From assembly GCA_964631605.1 (NCBI GenBank), contig CAZVYG010000078.1:1-23156 (forward strand): a DNA stretch of 23,156 nucleotides, read 5' to 3'. The position numbers and the translations under genes are program-made. The stretch is from JARKQH01 sp964631605. Its GTDB lineage: Bacteria; Verrucomicrobiota; Verrucomicrobiia; Limisphaerales; UBA8199. Shown here piece by piece: positions 21,350 through 23,156 of the stretch; position 1 is the first letter of the stretch, and each line of letters starts with the position of its first letter. The notes beneath the pieces were generated by a model. The model had not been told where the DNA came from and searched no databases. It saw only the letters and a list, made by a program, of their open reading frames with translations.

Positions 21350-23156
21350 CTATTTGGCCATTACCACCTCGAGGGTTTCCTCTTTTCGATGCGGCTGGTC
21401 CTCCTCGACCACCGACTGGGGAACCGGCGCGGGCGTTTCGAGCGAGGTGGCGCGCGGGTCGGCAGGCTGAGCGTCAGCCTTGTGGAATTTGACGCTGACG
21501 ATCTTGCTCACACCGTGCTCCTGCATGGTCACACCATAGAGGACGTCGGCCATGCCGATGGTGCGTTTGTTGTGAGTGATGATGATGAACTGCGAGTGTT
21601 CCAGGAAGCGCTGCAAGACCTTGATGAAGCGGTTGATGTTCGATTCGTCCAGGGGCGCATCCAGCTCGTCCAGCACGCAGAAGGGGCTCGGTTTGACCTG
21701 ATAGATCGAAAACAACAAGGCCACGGCCGTCATGGTTTGCTCGCCGCCCGAGAGCAATGAAATGGTCTGCAGTTGTTTGCCCGGCGGTCGCGCCATGATG
21801 TCAATGCCGCTTTCGAGCAGGTCATTCTCGTCCAGGAGGACGAGGTCGGCTTTGCCGCCGCCGAAGACTTCGGTGAACATGAGGCGGAAGTTTTCGCGAA
21901 TTTGCTCGAAGGTGGCGCGGAACATTTCGCGCGTTTGCGTGTTGATGCGGTTGATGACTTCGAGGAGCTGGGCCTTGGCCTGGACCAGGTCATCATGCTG
22001 CTTGCTGAGGAACTGGTAGCGCTGCTCGGTTTCCTCGTATTCCTCGATGGCCACCAGGTTCACCGGTCCCATCTCGTCGAGGCGCTGCTGCAACACGTCC
22101 ACTTGTTGCGCGACCGCCGTCCAGTCCGTGCCGGCGCCGGAGGCGGCCATTTCCTCGGGACTCAAGACATGCACCTTGGCCGGTCCTTCGTCGGCGAAGG
22201 TGATGGTAATACATTCGCTGCGGACATCGTCCAGGTTCACATGATACTTCTGCTGGACGCGCTCGCGGAGGTTTTGCACGCCCATGTGTTTCTGGGCCAA
22301 CTCGACCTCGAGGGCGGCGCGCCGTTCCTGAGCCTCCGTGAGCCTGCGGCGCTCTTCCCGCAGGGATTCCTCCCGGCCATGGATTTCGGCCTCCTGAGCC
22401 TGTTTCTGCGCCAGCAGCGCGGCCGACTGGGCGTTGACCTGCTCGCGTTCATACTCCAGCTTTTCGATGCGGGCGCGGGATTGTTGCATTTCGGCCTCGG
22501 CCTGGTCCTTTCGCCCCGTAAATGACGCGACCTCGCCGCGACGCTGTTCGATGAGTTGAGTGAGCTCGCGCACCCGTTGTTCAAGGGTCTGGCTCTGCTG
22601 ATGGCCGGCGGCCAGCATCTGTTCCTGGGTCGCCAGCGCCACCCTGCTCTCGGTCAGGCTGGCGGTCGCCTGGTCCCGACGCAGGCGCAGGGATTCCAAC
22701 GTCGCATTCAGTTCGCCGACGCGGGCCTGGCAGGATTGTTCCCTCGTCTCCAGTTCCGCCGCCCGAAGCTGCAAGGCGTCGCGCTTCTGCAGACCCTCCT
22801 GCTGTTGCTCGGCGAGGCTTTGCACCTCGAACACCACGGTTTCTATCTTCTGGTGCAGCAGGCGGCGCGAATTCTCCAGGGCCTTGAATTCGCCCTGGTG
22901 GGTGGCGATCGCGACTTCCTGCGCCCGCAGCTCCGTTTGCGCCTGCTGGAGGCCTGCCTGCAACTCGGTTTGCTCGCTCTGCAAGGCGCCTTTGTTTCGG
23001 CTGGCCTCGGCCACGCGCTCCTGAAGCGCCCCCAACGCCGACTCCAGGTCGGCCATCTGGTTTTTTCGCCCCAGGATCGAAGCCGCCTTCCCGGCGCCGT
23101 TGCCGCGGTTGTCGCCGCCGGTATAAATCCCCGCGCGGCTCAGCACCGCCCCATCG
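21350..23156 (-). CDS. smc: Chromosome segregation ATPase SMC, C-terminal half (runs off right edge)
   Basis: Core subunit of the bacterial condensin. Visible are the last 601 residues; the true start is beyond the right edge (the in-frame GTG at 23146 lies inside the protein). The fragment begins at the exit of the hinge (D-G-A-V-L-S-R-A-G-I-Y-T-G-G). It continues through a long Gln/Glu/Arg-rich coiled coil (about 30-310) and ends in the C-terminal ATPase head: M-G-P-V-N-L-V-A-I-E-E-Y, then F-G-G-G-K-A-D-L, the ABC signature L-S-G-G-E at 468-472, Walker B F-C-V-L-D-E-L-D-A-P-L-D-E at 492-504, and the switch His in I-I-I-T-H-N-K. Between coil and head is a segment of about 40 residues (about 305-345, D-V-R-S-E-C-I-T-I-T-F to S-G-A-G-T-D-W) longer than I expect. 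After V-S-V-K-F a Pro/Glu-rich tail of about 45 residues follows, probably disordered. Confidence 0.95.
   Translation of the reverse strand, partial: DGAVLSRAGIYTGGDNRGNGAGKAASILGRKNQMADLESALGALQERVAEASRNKGALQSEQTELQAGLQQAQTELRAQEVAIATHQGEFKALENSRRLLHQKIETVVFEVQSLAEQQQEGLQKRDALQLRAAELETREQSCQARVGELNATLESLRLRRDQATASLTESRVALATQEQMLAAGHQQSQTLEQRVRELTQLIEQRRGEVASFTGRKDQAEAEMQQSRARIEKLEYEREQVNAQSAALLAQKQAQEAEIHGREESLREERRRLTEAQERRAALEVELAQKHMGVQNLRERVQQKYHVNLDDVRSECITITFADEGPAKVHVLSPEEMAASGAGTDWTAVAQQVDVLQQRLDEMGPVNLVAIEEYEETEQRYQFLSKQHDDLVQAKAQLLEVINRINTQTREMFRATFEQIRENFRLMFTEVFGGGKADLVLLDENDLLESGIDIMARPPGKQLQTISLLSGGEQTMTAVALLFSIYQVKPSPFCVLDELDAPLDESNINRFIKVLQRFLEHSQFIIITHNKRTIGMADVLYGVTMQEHGVSKIVSVKFHKADAQPADPRATSLETPAPVPQSVVEEDQPHRKEETLEVVMAK

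Overview
The window looks like chromosomal DNA of a GC-rich Gram-negative bacterium, most likely a member of the Verrucomicrobiota (Pedosphaerales/Limisphaerales-like). This rests on the mix of genes: secreted beta-helix and malectin/CARDB glycosidase-type proteins, a sulfatase carrying HEAT-like repeats, the futalosine-route menaquinone enzyme MqnD, a small secreted protein and a C-terminal beta domain of a kind I associate with that phylum, and several starts without an obvious Shine-Dalgarno sequence. No rRNA, tRNA, CRISPR array or transposase was found. The taxonomic placement is inference from content, not from a marker gene.

Layout, left to right. (1) 1-1340, minus strand: a TetR-type repressor followed 4 nt later by a NodT/TolC-type outer-membrane efflux lipoprotein that runs off the left edge. 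The promoter carries a 14-bp direct repeat overlapping the -10 box and start codon, which suggests autorepression. (2) 1426-4341, minus: a large secreted protein with two pectate-lyase-3-like beta-helix segments behind an unrecognised N-terminal module. (3) 4342-5002: a long non-coding stretch between divergent genes. (4) 5003-5995, plus: an exported nucleoside hydrolase. (5) 6021-9685, minus: pyruvate phosphate dikinase with its own promoter and a clear intrinsic terminator, preceded by a stand-alone TrpG/PabA-type glutamine amidotransferase. (6) 9873-10214, minus: a small secreted protein of unknown function.

(7) 10395-13702: a divergent pair made of an exported protein with two fused glycerophosphodiesterase domains (minus) and a GlpT-like glycerol-3-phosphate:phosphate antiporter (plus). 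Together they form a plausible scavenging module: phosphodiester cleavage outside the inner membrane, then uptake of glycerol-3-phosphate. (8) 13716-16936: a small protein with a weak DUF1232-like motif, a divergent secreted sulfatase with C-terminal HEAT-like repeats, and a CPBP membrane protease whose 3' end overlaps that of the sulfatase. (9) 17076-18374, minus: a probable two-gene unit of a small CBM48 glycogen-binding protein with a basic Lys/Ala/Pro tail, followed by mqnD. (10) 18847-21309, plus: a large secreted multidomain protein (clan-A-like TIM barrel, FN3, CARDB, malectin, C-terminal beta domain). (11) 21350 to the right edge, minus: the C-terminal half of the chromosome condensation ATPase SMC.

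The theme is scavenging of extracellular polymers (polysaccharides, sulfated glycans, nucleosides, glycerophosphodiesters) interleaved with core housekeeping genes. The best candidates for something new are the tandem GDPD/GlpT module, the small CBM48 protein coupled to mqnD, the unknown module in front of the double beta-helix, and the multidomain glycosidase.
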